Origin: Deltaproteobacteria bacterium
Lineage (GTDB): Bacteria; Myxococcota_A; Polyangia; JAAYKL01
Length of the DNA: 43,948 nucleotides
Direction of reading: 5' to 3'
Assembly: GCA_029565915.1 (NCBI GenBank)
Contig: JAKQNG010000223.1
Coordinates: forward strand, 1 to 43,948
The notes under the pieces are model-generated. The model saw only the letters and a program-made list of their open reading frames with translations, was not told the origin of the DNA and searched no databases. The stretch's first letter is position 1. Each line of letters opens with the position of its first letter. Of the stretch, positions 17,422 to 25,817 are shown piece after piece. The translations under genes were made by a program, and so were the position numbers.

Positions 17422-19177
17422 CCAGGAGAAGCTGAACACGCAGTTGATATCGCTGATTGACCAGGTCGAGAAGCAGCAGCGGTTGATCGGTGAGCTGCAG
17501 GCGCGCCTCCACCATGCTGAAGAACAGTCGGTGGAGCTGGACAACAAGGTGTTCGAAATGCGGACGCTCCTGCAGTCCGGCAAGGGATTTTCGCAGATTC
17601 TCGATTTGCAGAAGCTGCTCGATGCGTTCATGTCCGTCTGCCGGGAGCGCTATTCGTCCATCAATTCGGCGGTACTGCTGCGCGACGACCTCGAACCGGA
17701 ACAGTTGAGTTACCGGGTGCGCGCCTGTTTCGGTATTCCTCCCCTGTTTCGATCGGCATACGGCGACGAAGAGATATTCATGTTCCGCATACCCCGGGAT
17801 CAGGGACTGCTCTGGCAGCTCATCCATCAGGGCAATGTGTTTGCCGTGCGCGATCTGCGAAAGCTCCCCAGGTTTGAATCCGCTTTTCGCAACTGGAATC
17901 TGAATGTGCTGCAGTCGGATGTGTGGGTGCCGTTGATCAAGGGCGCCGAGGTCATCGGGATTCTGACACTGGGCGAATGCGAAGACGGCTCACAGATCGC
18001 GGAATCGAACTATTCCTTTCTGGAAGAAATTGCCGCCGTGGCCGCCACCAACATTGATTCCACCCTGAAATACGAAAAGAACACGCGCATCCTCCAGAAC
18101 CTGCGCACCCTCTACGACGTGAACCAGCAACTGACCAATGTGAACGACTTCAAGCACCTCGCGGAGGAAACCCTCGAAACCGCCGTTCGCGCATTGAGTG
18201 CCCAGAAGGCCAACCTGATGCTGCTCAATCCCGAAACCGGCTGTCTGGAAATCAAGCTGGTTCACGGCGACATTCCCGATTCGACGGTCAAGGCCATCAA
18301 CAGCGGTTCGCTCAGCACCCGCGTATTCGAGGTCGGCGAAGGAGTGGCCGGGCGGGCGGCGCAGACCCGCAGGCCGGTGCGCATCAACGATCGCGGCCGC
18401 ATTGACCAGAGCGGGCCCTATCCGGTTTACTGCATCCTGTCCGTGCCCATCCTTTATGGAAAAACCCTGGAAGGGGTGCTGACGATTACCAACCGGGTCA
18501 AGAGGAACGGCAGCGAAACGGAACTTGATCCCATGGGGCGATTCGGAGAGGACGACGAACAGCTGCTCATGTCCCTCGCCGATCAGGCGGCCGCCAATCT
18601 GAACAAGTCGCGCCTGTACAGTACGTCCATCACCGATCGCCTCACCGGCCTGTTCAACGCGCGACACTTTGAGAACCGGTTTTCCGAGCTGCTCAGCCGC
18701 AGCGTGCAGGCCGGGTCCAACCTGATTCTCGGCATCGTCGACATCGATCACTTCAAGGCGTTCAACGACACGTACGGGCATCGCGCCGGCGACCTGATCC
18801 TGGCGCAGACCGCCCGGCTGCTGCAGGAGGTGGCGTCGACGGTGCCCCGGTGCGAATGCTTCCGCTACGGCGGAGAGGAATTCTGCGTCCTTCTGCCGGA
18901 TGGGGACATGGCCGGTGCAGTGGCCCTCCTGCAGACCTTCCGGGTGTCCGCCGCGCAGCGTCGCTACGAATGGGCAGGCGGGACCATCGGGTGCACGGTG
19001 TCCCTCGGCGTGGCGTCCAGCGGGGATTTCAACCACGGGGTGAGCCTGTTCGAGGCAGCGGATCAGGCGCTCTACGCATCGAAGGAAGGAGGGCGCAATC
19101 GCGTGTCCGTCCGCCATGCGTCGGGCATTGTGACGCTGCCGTCGGAGGAGGAACCGAAGGCGCCACAATCTGTTTAG
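17414..19177 (+). CDS. Diguanylate cyclase with two GAF domains
   Basis: This 587-residue protein probably makes c-di-GMP. An N-terminal coiled coil (about residues 1-50) is followed by two GAF-type sensor domains (about 60-215 and 240-400) and a GGDEF domain. The active site is GGEEF at residues 486-490, preceded by VDIDHFKAFNDTYGH. The RxxD inhibitory site is absent (RCEC at this place), so product inhibition may be weak. The GTG start at 17414 has GAGGTG just upstream; the frame is open back to 17360. It is the last gene of the operon that begins with the B12-binding protein. Confidence 0.88.
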   Translation: MIDQEKLNTQLISLIDQVEKQQRLIGELQARLHHAEEQSVELDNKVFEMRTLLQSGKGFSQILDLQKLLDAFMSVCRERYSSINSAVLLRDDLEPEQLSYRVRACFGIPPLFRSAYGDEEIFMFRIPRDQGLLWQLIHQGNVFAVRDLRKLPRFESAFRNWNLNVLQSDVWVPLIKGAEVIGILTLGECEDGSQIAESNYSFLEEIAAVAATNIDSTLKYEKNTRILQNLRTLYDVNQQLTNVNDFKHLAEETLETAVRALSAQKANLMLLNPETGCLEIKLVHGDIPDSTVKAINSGSLSTRVFEVGEGVAGRAAQTRRPVRINDRGRIDQSGPYPVYCILSVPILYGKTLEGVLTITNRVKRNGSETELDPMGRFGEDDEQLLMSLADQAAANLNKSRLYSTSITDRLTGLFNARHFENRFSELLSRSVQAGSNLILGIVDIDHFKAFNDTYGHRAGDLILAQTARLLQEVASTVPRCECFRYGGEEFCVLLPDGDMAGAVALLQTFRVSAAQRRYEWAGGTIGCTVSLGVASSGDFNHGVSLFEAADQALYASKEGGRNRVSVRHASGIVTLPSEEEPKAPQSV

Positions 19178-19214
19178 CGCCAAGAGCGTGCCATCTCGAT
19201 CTCCTGCGGAGGTG

Positions 19215-19223
19215 TGTTATAGT
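19215..19223 (+). promoter_or_regulatory. Possible extended -10 promoter element of cheD
   Basis: TGTTATAGT fits an extended -10 (TG-N-TATAGT), though no good -35 box lies upstream. The expected transcription start would be at or next to the cheD ATG at 19231, which would make the mRNA leaderless. A GGAGGTG lies at 19208-19214, too far (about 16 bases) to serve that ATG well. Confidence 0.25.
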
Positions 19224-19230
19224 TGCCGCA

Positions 19231-19785
19231 ATGACAAATTCATTCTGCCAGACAACCTGCCGGTCGGCATGGGAGTGTGAGGCCGTTCAGGATGTGGCCA
19301 CCGGGGAAATCTGCGCGGCCCGCAAAGGTGTCATCCGCGCCGGTGCCCTGGGGTCCTGTGTGGCGGTCGCCCTGATGGACCTGGAAACCGGCGTGGGCGG
19401 GATGGCCCATGTCATGCTGCCAGGTCAGGCTCCCGACACGGCGCCGGAGCCCACCCGGTATGCGCAGGATGCCATTTCTGATTTGATCGCGGCCATGACG
19501 GACCTGGGTGCGCAACCCGACCGTCTGTGTGCGTGGCTGGCCGGAGGCGGCAACGTGCTGGAGCGTGAAAACGATACGGTCTGTGACGCAAACATCGCTT
19601 CGGTCAGTGCGTTGCTGGCATCTTCGGATATTCCTGTGCTGGCGGCCCATCTGGGTGGCCGGTTGCGAAGGAGCCTGTCCCTCGATCTGAACCGGGCCAG
19701 GGTGACGTTCACCCACGGCGATTCCGGTGCCCTGACGCTGTGGGAGGCGGAACCTTCATTCGTTGATCGGGAGGTGTGTCGATGA
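19231..19785 (+). CDS. cheD: Chemoreceptor glutamine deamidase CheD
   Basis: CheD deamidates, or removes methyl groups from, glutamine or glutamate methylester side chains of chemoreceptors. The 184-residue protein has the catalytic LGSCVAVALMD (Cys) and GGMAHVMLPG (His) motifs in the right order, plus WLAGGGNVL and the C-terminal LGGRLRRSLSLDL block. No chemoreceptor or other che gene is in the window. Its ATGA overlap with the following hybrid kinase gene suggests joint expression. ATG 19231 is the first plausible start and lacks a well-spaced ribosome site. Confidence 0.9.
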   Translation: MTNSFCQTTCRSAWECEAVQDVATGEICAARKGVIRAGALGSCVAVALMDLETGVGGMAHVMLPGQAPDTAPEPTRYAQDAISDLIAAMTDLGAQPDRLCAWLAGGGNVLERENDTVCDANIASVSALLASSDIPVLAAHLGGRLRRSLSLDLNRARVTFTHGDSGALTLWEAEPSFVDREVCR

Positions 19786-22700
19786 GTGGCACCGGAAATG
19801 GCGATGCCGGACAGAACGCGGACCTGCTGGCCAGGATGCTGCGCGAGCGAAAAAAGGAATTGCGGCTGCTCTACGCCATCAACGAGCTGATGCTGGACGG
19901 GGCGTCGTCAATGGAAGACATCCTGCAGCGGATCGTCGGGTTGATTCCCGCGGCCTGGCAGTATCCCGAATCTGCCTGCGCCCGCATCCGGGTGGACGAC
20001 ACGGTGTTTGCCACGGACGATTTTTTTGAAACCCGGTGGATGCAGACCGCCGTCATCGTCATCGATGGGCAGCCCGCCGGGGCCGTCGATGTGGTGTACC
20101 GGGATGGCCGGCCCGATGCCGACGAAGGGCCCTTCATGGTCGATGAGCGGGAGTTGATTGAATCGCTGGCCCGGCGGGTGGGTTTATTCGTCGATCATTT
20201 CCGGATGCGCATGGCCCTGCACCGGACCAATCAACAGCTCGAGGAGCGCAACCAGCAGCTCTGGGCCACAGAACAGCATCTGCGCGCGGCCAATCAGCAA
20301 CTGGATGCGGCCAATCAGCAGTTGCGCGCCGGCAACCAGCAGTTGTGCGCGGCCAATCAACAGCTTCTGGCCAGCAGCCTGCAGTTGAGCGAAAGCGAAG
20401 CGCATTTCCGGGCGGTATTTGATCACGCCGCCACCGGTCGGGCGCTCACCCTGCCGGACGGACGGCTGAACCGGGTCAATGCTGCGCTCTGTGCCATGCT
20501 CGGATACACACTGGAGGAACTGCAGGAAAAGACCTTTGCCGTCATCACCCATCCGGACGATCTGGCGGCGAGCGTCGAGTGTGTCCGTTCCCTTGTTTCG
20601 GGAGAGCGAAACTCCCACCGCCTGGAAAAGCGCTACATCCACAGGGACGGGCACGAGGTCTGGACCGAAGTGAGCACCACCCTGCTGCGGGACGCCCAGA
20701 ACCGACCCCTTCATTTTATTACCGATATTCTGGACGTGTCCGCGCGAAAGGAAGCGGAGCGCGGTCTTCAGGTAGCCCTGCATCGACTGGTCCGTAAAAC
20801 CGGGGAGCAGGACGCGCTTCTTTGTGCGTCCAGGGCTGTCCTGGAAGAGAAGGACTTCGAGCCCATGGCGCGGCGCATCTTTGACAGCGCCAGACAGATC
20901 ACCGGTGCCCGTTCGGGCTATGTGGCCCTGCTCAGCAGCTCGGGTGAAGAAAACGAGGTGATTTTTCTGGAGGCCGGCGGAATGCCCTGTGCGGTGAATC
21001 CGGCGCTGCCCATGCCCGTCCGCGGGTTGCGGGCGAAGGCCTATGCGCAGGGCCGGGCGGTGTACGACAACGACTTCATGAACAGTTGCTGGGTGGAGTA
21101 CATGCCGGAGGGGCACGTTCCGTTGCGCAACGTGTTGTTCGCGGCCATCAACCTGGCGGGCAGGACCATCGGCATCATGGGTCTGGCCAACAAGGACGGA
21201 GACTTCACGGAGGAGGACCGGGAGATTGCGGACGCCCTGGCGGGGATGGTGGCCGTGGGGCTCCAGCGATGGCGTGCGGAGACCGCCCTGCGCACCAGTG
21301 AGGAGCTGTACCGCAACCTCATGGACAACATGCGCGACTGCGTGGCCGTGTACCGGATGGTGGACGGCGGGGCGGATTTTACCCTCGTGCAGGTCAATCA
21401 GGCGCTGGAGAAGACCGAACAGGTGTCCCGCAACGACATTGTCGGCCGCCGGGTGACCGACGTATTTCCCGGCGTGGTGGCATTCGGGCTGCTCGACGTG
21501 CTGCGCCGGGTGGGGGAAACCGGCGTTCCCGAAAAGTTTCCCATTAAAGTGTATGAAGACAACCGCATCCGCGGCTGGCGCGAAAATTACGTCTACCGCC
21601 TGTCCACCGGCGAAATTGTCGCGGTTTACGAGGACGCCACCGAGCGCAAGCTGGCCGAAATCGCGCTGCAGGAGAGCGAGACGCGATATCGGGCCCTGCA
21701 CGAGGCGTCCCACGGCGGCATCGCCGTCCACGATCGCGGTCACATTCTGGAGTGCAACCAGGGCCTGTCCGAAATCACCGGGTATGCGCGCGAAGAGCTC
21801 ATCGGCATGGACGGGTTGTTGCTGATTGCCCCGTCCAGCCGGGATGTGGTCCGGGCCAGGATTGCCGAGGGCTATGAACTTTCCTACGACGTGGACGGGC
21901 AGCGGAAAAGCGGCGAAGTCTATCCCGTCCGCCTGACCGGTCGGAAAATTCCCTACAAGGGCAAGATGGTGCGCAGCGTGGAATTCCGGGACATGACGGA
22001 ACAGGTGCGCACGAATGCCATGCTGCAGCACGCCCAGAAGATGGAGTCCATCGGTCGCCTGGCGGGCGGTGTGGCCCACGATTTCAACAACATGCTCGGC
22101 GTCATCCTGGGGCGCGTGGACATGGCCATCGATCAGGTCGACAAGGATGGTTCGCTGCATCATCACCTGCAGGAAATCCGCAGCGCGACGGTCCGGTCGG
22201 CGGAGCTGACCGGCCAGTTACTGGCCTTTGCGCGTCGGCAGACGGCCTCGCCCCTGGTGCTGAACCTGAACGAAGCGGTCGAAAAGACGCTCCAGCTCCT
22301 GCGGCGGCTGATTGGCGAAGACATCGAGCTCATCTGGAAACCCGCGGCGGATGCGGGGATGATCTGGATGGACCCGTCCCAGCTCGACCAGATTCTGGCC
22401 AATCTGTGCGTCAATGCAAGGGACGCCATCGGGACCACGGGTCGGATCATCATCGAGTCGTCCTCCGTCGACGTGGATGACGAATGGTGTGAACGGAACG
22501 GGGAGGCGATCCCCGGGCCCTATGTCCTGCTGTCGGTCGGTGATACGGGCTGCGGCATCGACCGATCGATCATGCCCAACCTGTTCGAGCCGTTTTTCAC
22601 CACAAAAGCGCAGGGGAAAGGCACCGGTCTGGGGCTCTCCACGGTGTGGGGAATCGTCCGCCAGAACGGCGGCTTCATCAATGTCTACAGCGAACCGGGT

Positions 22701-23162
22701 CAGGGCGCCGTGTTCCGCGTCTATCTGCCGAGACGGTCGGAATCCCCTTCGGCACCCCTTCTGCCGGCGTCCGTGGAACGCATCTCCCGCGGACACGAGA
22801 CCATCCTTCTGGTGGAGGACGAGCCGGCCATCCTGCGCATGGCGGAGATGATGCTGGCACGGCGGGGGTACCGGGTGCTGACCGCATCTCTGCCGGAAGA
22901 AGCCATCCGACTGGCACGGGAATTTCAGGGGGACATCCATCTGCTGGTCACGGATGTCATCATGCCCGGAATGAACGGACGCGAGCTGGCCCGGCACCTT
23001 CAGACGGTATATCCCTCCATCCGCTGTCTGTTCATGTCCGGGTACACCGCCGATGTCATTTCCCATCAAGGCGTTCTGGACGAACAGGTTCAGTTCATTC
23101 AGAAGCCGTTTTCCAGTCGGGATCTGGCAAGGAAGGTCAGAGAAGCGCTCGAAGCGCCCTGA
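19782..23162 (+). CDS. Multi-sensor hybrid histidine kinase (coiled coil-PAS-GAF-PAS-PAS-HisKA-HATPase-REC)
   Basis: This is a 1126-residue cytosolic sensor kinase without clear membrane helices. The N-terminal GAF-like part is followed by a striking coiled coil of repeated ANQQL-type heptads (about residues 148-201), PAS (about 205-325), GAF (about 345-505), two further PAS domains (about 507-745), the dimerisation/phosphorylation helix with His766 in GVAHDFNN, an ATPase domain with NLCVNARDAI, DTGCGI and GTGLGLS, and a receiver domain with Asp1058 (VTDVIMPGMNG). GGGAGG seven bases upstream supports ATG 19782. It lies downstream of and overlaps cheD. The signal sensed is unknown. Confidence 0.9.
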   Translation: MSGTGNGDAGQNADLLARMLRERKKELRLLYAINELMLDGASSMEDILQRIVGLIPAAWQYPESACARIRVDDTVFATDDFFETRWMQTAVIVIDGQPAGAVDVVYRDGRPDADEGPFMVDERELIESLARRVGLFVDHFRMRMALHRTNQQLEERNQQLWATEQHLRAANQQLDAANQQLRAGNQQLCAANQQLLASSLQLSESEAHFRAVFDHAATGRALTLPDGRLNRVNAALCAMLGYTLEELQEKTFAVITHPDDLAASVECVRSLVSGERNSHRLEKRYIHRDGHEVWTEVSTTLLRDAQNRPLHFITDILDVSARKEAERGLQVALHRLVRKTGEQDALLCASRAVLEEKDFEPMARRIFDSARQITGARSGYVALLSSSGEENEVIFLEAGGMPCAVNPALPMPVRGLRAKAYAQGRAVYDNDFMNSCWVEYMPEGHVPLRNVLFAAINLAGRTIGIMGLANKDGDFTEEDREIADALAGMVAVGLQRWRAETALRTSEELYRNLMDNMRDCVAVYRMVDGGADFTLVQVNQALEKTEQVSRNDIVGRRVTDVFPGVVAFGLLDVLRRVGETGVPEKFPIKVYEDNRIRGWRENYVYRLSTGEIVAVYEDATERKLAEIALQESETRYRALHEASHGGIAVHDRGHILECNQGLSEITGYAREELIGMDGLLLIAPSSRDVVRARIAEGYELSYDVDGQRKSGEVYPVRLTGRKIPYKGKMVRSVEFRDMTEQVRTNAMLQHAQKMESIGRLAGGVAHDFNNMLGVILGRVDMAIDQVDKDGSLHHHLQEIRSATVRSAELTGQLLAFARRQTASPLVLNLNEAVEKTLQLLRRLIGEDIELIWKPAADAGMIWMDPSQLDQILANLCVNARDAIGTTGRIIIESSSVDVDDEWCERNGEAIPGPYVLLSVGDTGCGIDRSIMPNLFEPFFTTKAQGKGTGLGLSTVWGIVRQNGGFINVYSEPGQGAVFRVYLPRRSESPSAPLLPASVERISRGHETILLVEDEPAILRMAEMMLARRGYRVLTASLPEEAIRLAREFQGDIHLLVTDVIMPGMNGRELARHLQTVYPSIRCLFMSGYTADVISHQGVLDEQVQFIQKPFSSRDLARKVREALEAP
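20226..20385 (+). repeat. Coiled-coil heptad repeat (NQQL units)
   Basis: At least seven copies of a 21-base unit encode x-x-NQQL-x heptads. The N-Q-Q-L core is conserved in most copies. The region links the N-terminal GAF-like domain to the first PAS domain of the hybrid kinase. Confidence 0.75.
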
Positions 23163-23172
23163 CAGAGGGTGC
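23154..23172. terminator. Weak hairpin between convergent kinase genes
   Basis: GCGCCCT-GACAG-AGGGTGC forms a seven-pair stem (one G-T) over the stop codon of the plus-strand kinase and just before the stop of the minus-strand kinase. No T tract follows on either strand, so termination by it is only a possibility. Confidence 0.22.
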
Positions 23173-23192
23173 GGACCGGATGCTCTGCCAGC

Positions 23193-25535
23193 TTATCGAT
23201 CATCGAGGGCGGAACGGACGGCCTTCAGCAGGGACGCGGCGTTGAACGGCTTGGCGATGAACCGGAGCCCCGCGTCGAAAATTTCCTTTCCGCCGATCAC
23301 GTCGTCCGGATATCCCGACATGAACAGCACCTTCAGCTTTGAACAGCGGGCCGCCAACTGTCTGGACAGCTCCAGGCCGTTGATTCCGGGCATGATGATG
23401 TCCGTGAGCAGCAGTTGCAGATGGGTGTCGTGTCGCTGGCAGATCGCCAGTGCATCCGCTGCATCGGTGGACGCGAACACCCGGTATCCGGCGCGGGTCA
23501 GAATACTCCGGCAGAGTTCCCGGACCGGCTCTTCGTCTTCGACGAGCAGAATGGATTCGGTTCCCCGTGCTTCAGAAACAGTTCTGTCGGAGGTCGGCGG
23601 CTCCGGAATGATGGAGCTGACCGGCAGATGGATGATGAATGACGTTCCGCTTCCCGGCCGGCTTTCTGCCCGGATATCCCCGCCGCACTGAGTGATGATG
23701 CCGTGGACGGTGGCCAGTCCCAGCCCGCTGCCCTGGCCGGGTGCACGGGTGGTAAAAAACGGTTCGAATATCCGATCAATGATATGGGGTGGTATGCCTT
23801 CGCCGGTGTCGGTGACGATCAGTCTGACACGGGCCATCCGGGGATGGGTAGTTCCCGGTTCGTCGGTGGGTTCGTTTTCAGACACGGGCACGTTTGCGGT
23901 CGAGATGGTCAGGGTGCCGCCCATGGGCATGGCGTCCCTTGCGTTGATGACCAGATTGAGGAGGGGCTGCTCAATCCATCCCGGGTCCGCCAGCACTTCG
24001 GCAAGGGGTTCCTCCAGTACCGTTTCAATCCGGATGTGTTCGCCGATGAGGCGTCCGATCATCTTTTTCAGATTTTCGATGGAGTGGTTGAGGTTCAGCA
24101 TCCGGGGCGCAGTCTGGTGCCGGCGACTGAAGGCAAGGAGCTGCCGGGTCAGATCGGCGGCCCTGGTGCCCGCGTCCAGAATCTGCTGGAGGTTGTGTTT
24201 CAGAGGGCTCTGGTCGGGCAGGTCCTCCAGGGTGAAGTCTGCGTAGTTGTTGATAATGGTGAGCAGGTTGTTGAAATCGTGGGCCACGCCGCCGGCCAGT
24301 CGGCCGATGGACTCCATCTTCTGCGCGTGGCGCAGTTGTTCTTCTACTTTGACGCGGTCCGTGATGTCGTTGAAGAGTGTGGCGAAGGTTCCTTTTTCCA
24401 TCGACCAGGCGGAGATGTCATACCACCTGGACAGAATCGGAGAGTGTTGCTCGAAGCGGATCGGCCGGCCCGTGAGCGCTACTTCGCCATACCGGCCGAT
24501 CCAGTCGACGGGGTCGTCGACGATACCGGGAAGGACTTCCGTGACCCGCCGGCCAATGATATCCGCCCGGCGCAGTCCGGTGCACTGCTCAAACGCGGGG
24601 TTCGCTTCCACAAAGACGTAGTCCACGGGTTTTCCGCTGGCGTCGCACACGATTTCGTGAAGTGCAAATCCGTTTATCATGTGTTCAAACAGGTTTCGAT
24701 ATCTGGCTTCGCTGTGCCGGAGTGCTTCTTCCGTCTTGCGCTGGTCCGTGATGTCGTGGAGGGTGACAAATGTCCGGCAGGGATGGTCTTCGCCCTGCTC
24801 GAACTGGGGAATCGCCGTGATGCTGATCCAGGTGTCTTCGGCCCTCTCCGGGGTCTGAAGACGCGCGATGAAGTTGCGCACCGGTCGTCCGGTCCGCAGG
24901 GCCACCATGGAAGGATGTTCTTCGCCGGGCAGTTCCGCTCCGTCTTCCCTGAATACTTTCCAGCGCGGATCGATGGACGTGCGCGAAAGAAACTCCTCCC
25001 GGGTGAGCCCGAACAGCTCCAGGGCCTTCGGGTTCACATCGATCAGTCGGCCGTCCGCCTGCTGGTAGAAGATGCCGTACATGTTTTCCTGAAACAGCCG
25101 ACGGTATTTTTCTTCACTGCGTCGCAGCGCCTCTTCGGTTTTCAGCAGCGGATTCAGATCGATGAGGATGCCCTTCCATCCCACCACTGTGCCGTCCTTC
25201 CAGATGGGTGTCGCCTGCAGAAGTACCAGCAGTTCCTGTCCGTCCTTCGTATGGATTCGATATTCCTCCGCTCCTGTTTCCTGTCCCTGACCCGTTGCCG
25301 CCTGCCGCTCCAGGGCGCGGGGTCGATCCGCCTCGACAATCAGGTCCAGGGCGTTGATTCCCGCGGCCAGATCGTCCCTGGTGTAGCCGGTCAGGTCCAT
25401 GGCGCGCTGGTTCACGTAGACCACCTGCATCCGGGCATCCAGCACGAAAATCGCCTCCGGCAGGGACTCCACCAGATCCGCGAAAAACCGGCCGGGCGAG
25501 AAGAACGCGTCCCGTTCGGGCTGGTGATCAGTCAT
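23193..25535 (-). CDS. Hybrid histidine kinase (three PAS-HisKA-HATPase-REC)
   Basis: This 780-residue cytosolic kinase runs as three PAS domains (about residues 15-135, 145-275 and 285-395), a histidine phosphoacceptor domain with [11 protein letters not shown], an ATPase domain ([25 protein letters not shown]) and a C-terminal receiver with [13 protein letters not shown]. It converges with the kinase at 19782-23162. The two share an almost identical [21 protein letters not shown] segment and the same terminal architecture, so they may be paralogues. GGAGGA about eight bases before the ATG at 25535 sets the start; the frame remains open upstream to 26417 without coding signs. Confidence 0.9.
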   Translation of the reverse strand: MTDHQPERDAFFSPGRFFADLVESLPEAIFVLDARMQVVYVNQRAMDLTGYTRDDLAAGINALDLIVEADRPRALERQAATGQGQETGAEEYRIHTKDGQELLVLLQATPIWKDGTVVGWKGILIDLNPLLKTEEALRRSEEKYRRLFQENMYGIFYQQADGRLIDVNPKALELFGLTREEFLSRTSIDPRWKVFREDGAELPGEEHPSMVALRTGRPVRNFIARLQTPERAEDTWISITAIPQFEQGEDHPCRTFVTLHDITDQRKTEEALRHSEARYRNLFEHMINGFALHEIVCDASGKPVDYVFVEANPAFEQCTGLRRADIIGRRVTEVLPGIVDDPVDWIGRYGEVALTGRPIRFEQHSPILSRWYDISAWSMEKGTFATLFNDITDRVKVEEQLRHAQKMESIGRLAGGVAHDFNNLLTIINNYADFTLEDLPDQSPLKHNLQQILDAGTRAADLTRQLLAFSRRHQTAPRMLNLNHSIENLKKMIGRLIGEHIRIETVLEEPLAEVLADPGWIEQPLLNLVINARDAMPMGGTLTISTANVPVSENEPTDEPGTTHPRMARVRLIVTDTGEGIPPHIIDRIFEPFFTTRAPGQGSGLGLATVHGIITQCGGDIRAESRPGSGTSFIIHLPVSSIIPEPPTSDRTVSEARGTESILLVEDEEPVRELCRSILTRAGYRVFASTDAADALAICQRHDTHLQLLLTDIIMPGINGLELSRQLAARCSKLKVLFMSGYPDDVIGGKEIFDAGLRFIAKPFNAASLLKAVRSALDDR

Positions 25536-25775
25536 GGGAGTTTCCTCCGGTCCGGGCATCCGGCCGGGGTGCGTGAATCGACCCGTCGGACGAGGTGACG
25601 AAAATGGGCTCCCATGTTGCCATGAATACGTGCCGGGACATTGTGCCATGAAATGTAGCGCACATTCCCCCTGAGGCAAGAGGACCCTTTCTGCCACAGG
25701 GCTCATTTTCACTTCTATTGAAACACAGAAAATATATCCCCGCGGTTTGACCATGGCCGGAGCGGTCGTAGACTT

Positions 25776-25809
25776 CGATCTGATCCGGAACGAGCGCAGC
25801 ATCAGATCG
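25776..25809. promoter_or_regulatory. Perfect 9-bp inverted repeat before a kinase operon
   Basis: CGATCTGAT (25776-25784) and ATCAGATCG (25801-25809) are exact inverted copies separated by 16 bases. The second arm ends eight bases before the ATG at 25818. This could be an operator for a dimeric regulator or an mRNA hairpin near the ribosome site of the first kinase gene. Confidence 0.4.
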
Positions 25810-25817
25810 GGCAAGGT

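Noticed and set aside
25606-25621. GGGCTCCCATGTTGCC as a sigma54 promoter for the kinase operon
   Set aside because: The -12 half is good, but the -24 half is weak and it lies nearly 190 bases before the gene; kept only as a note.
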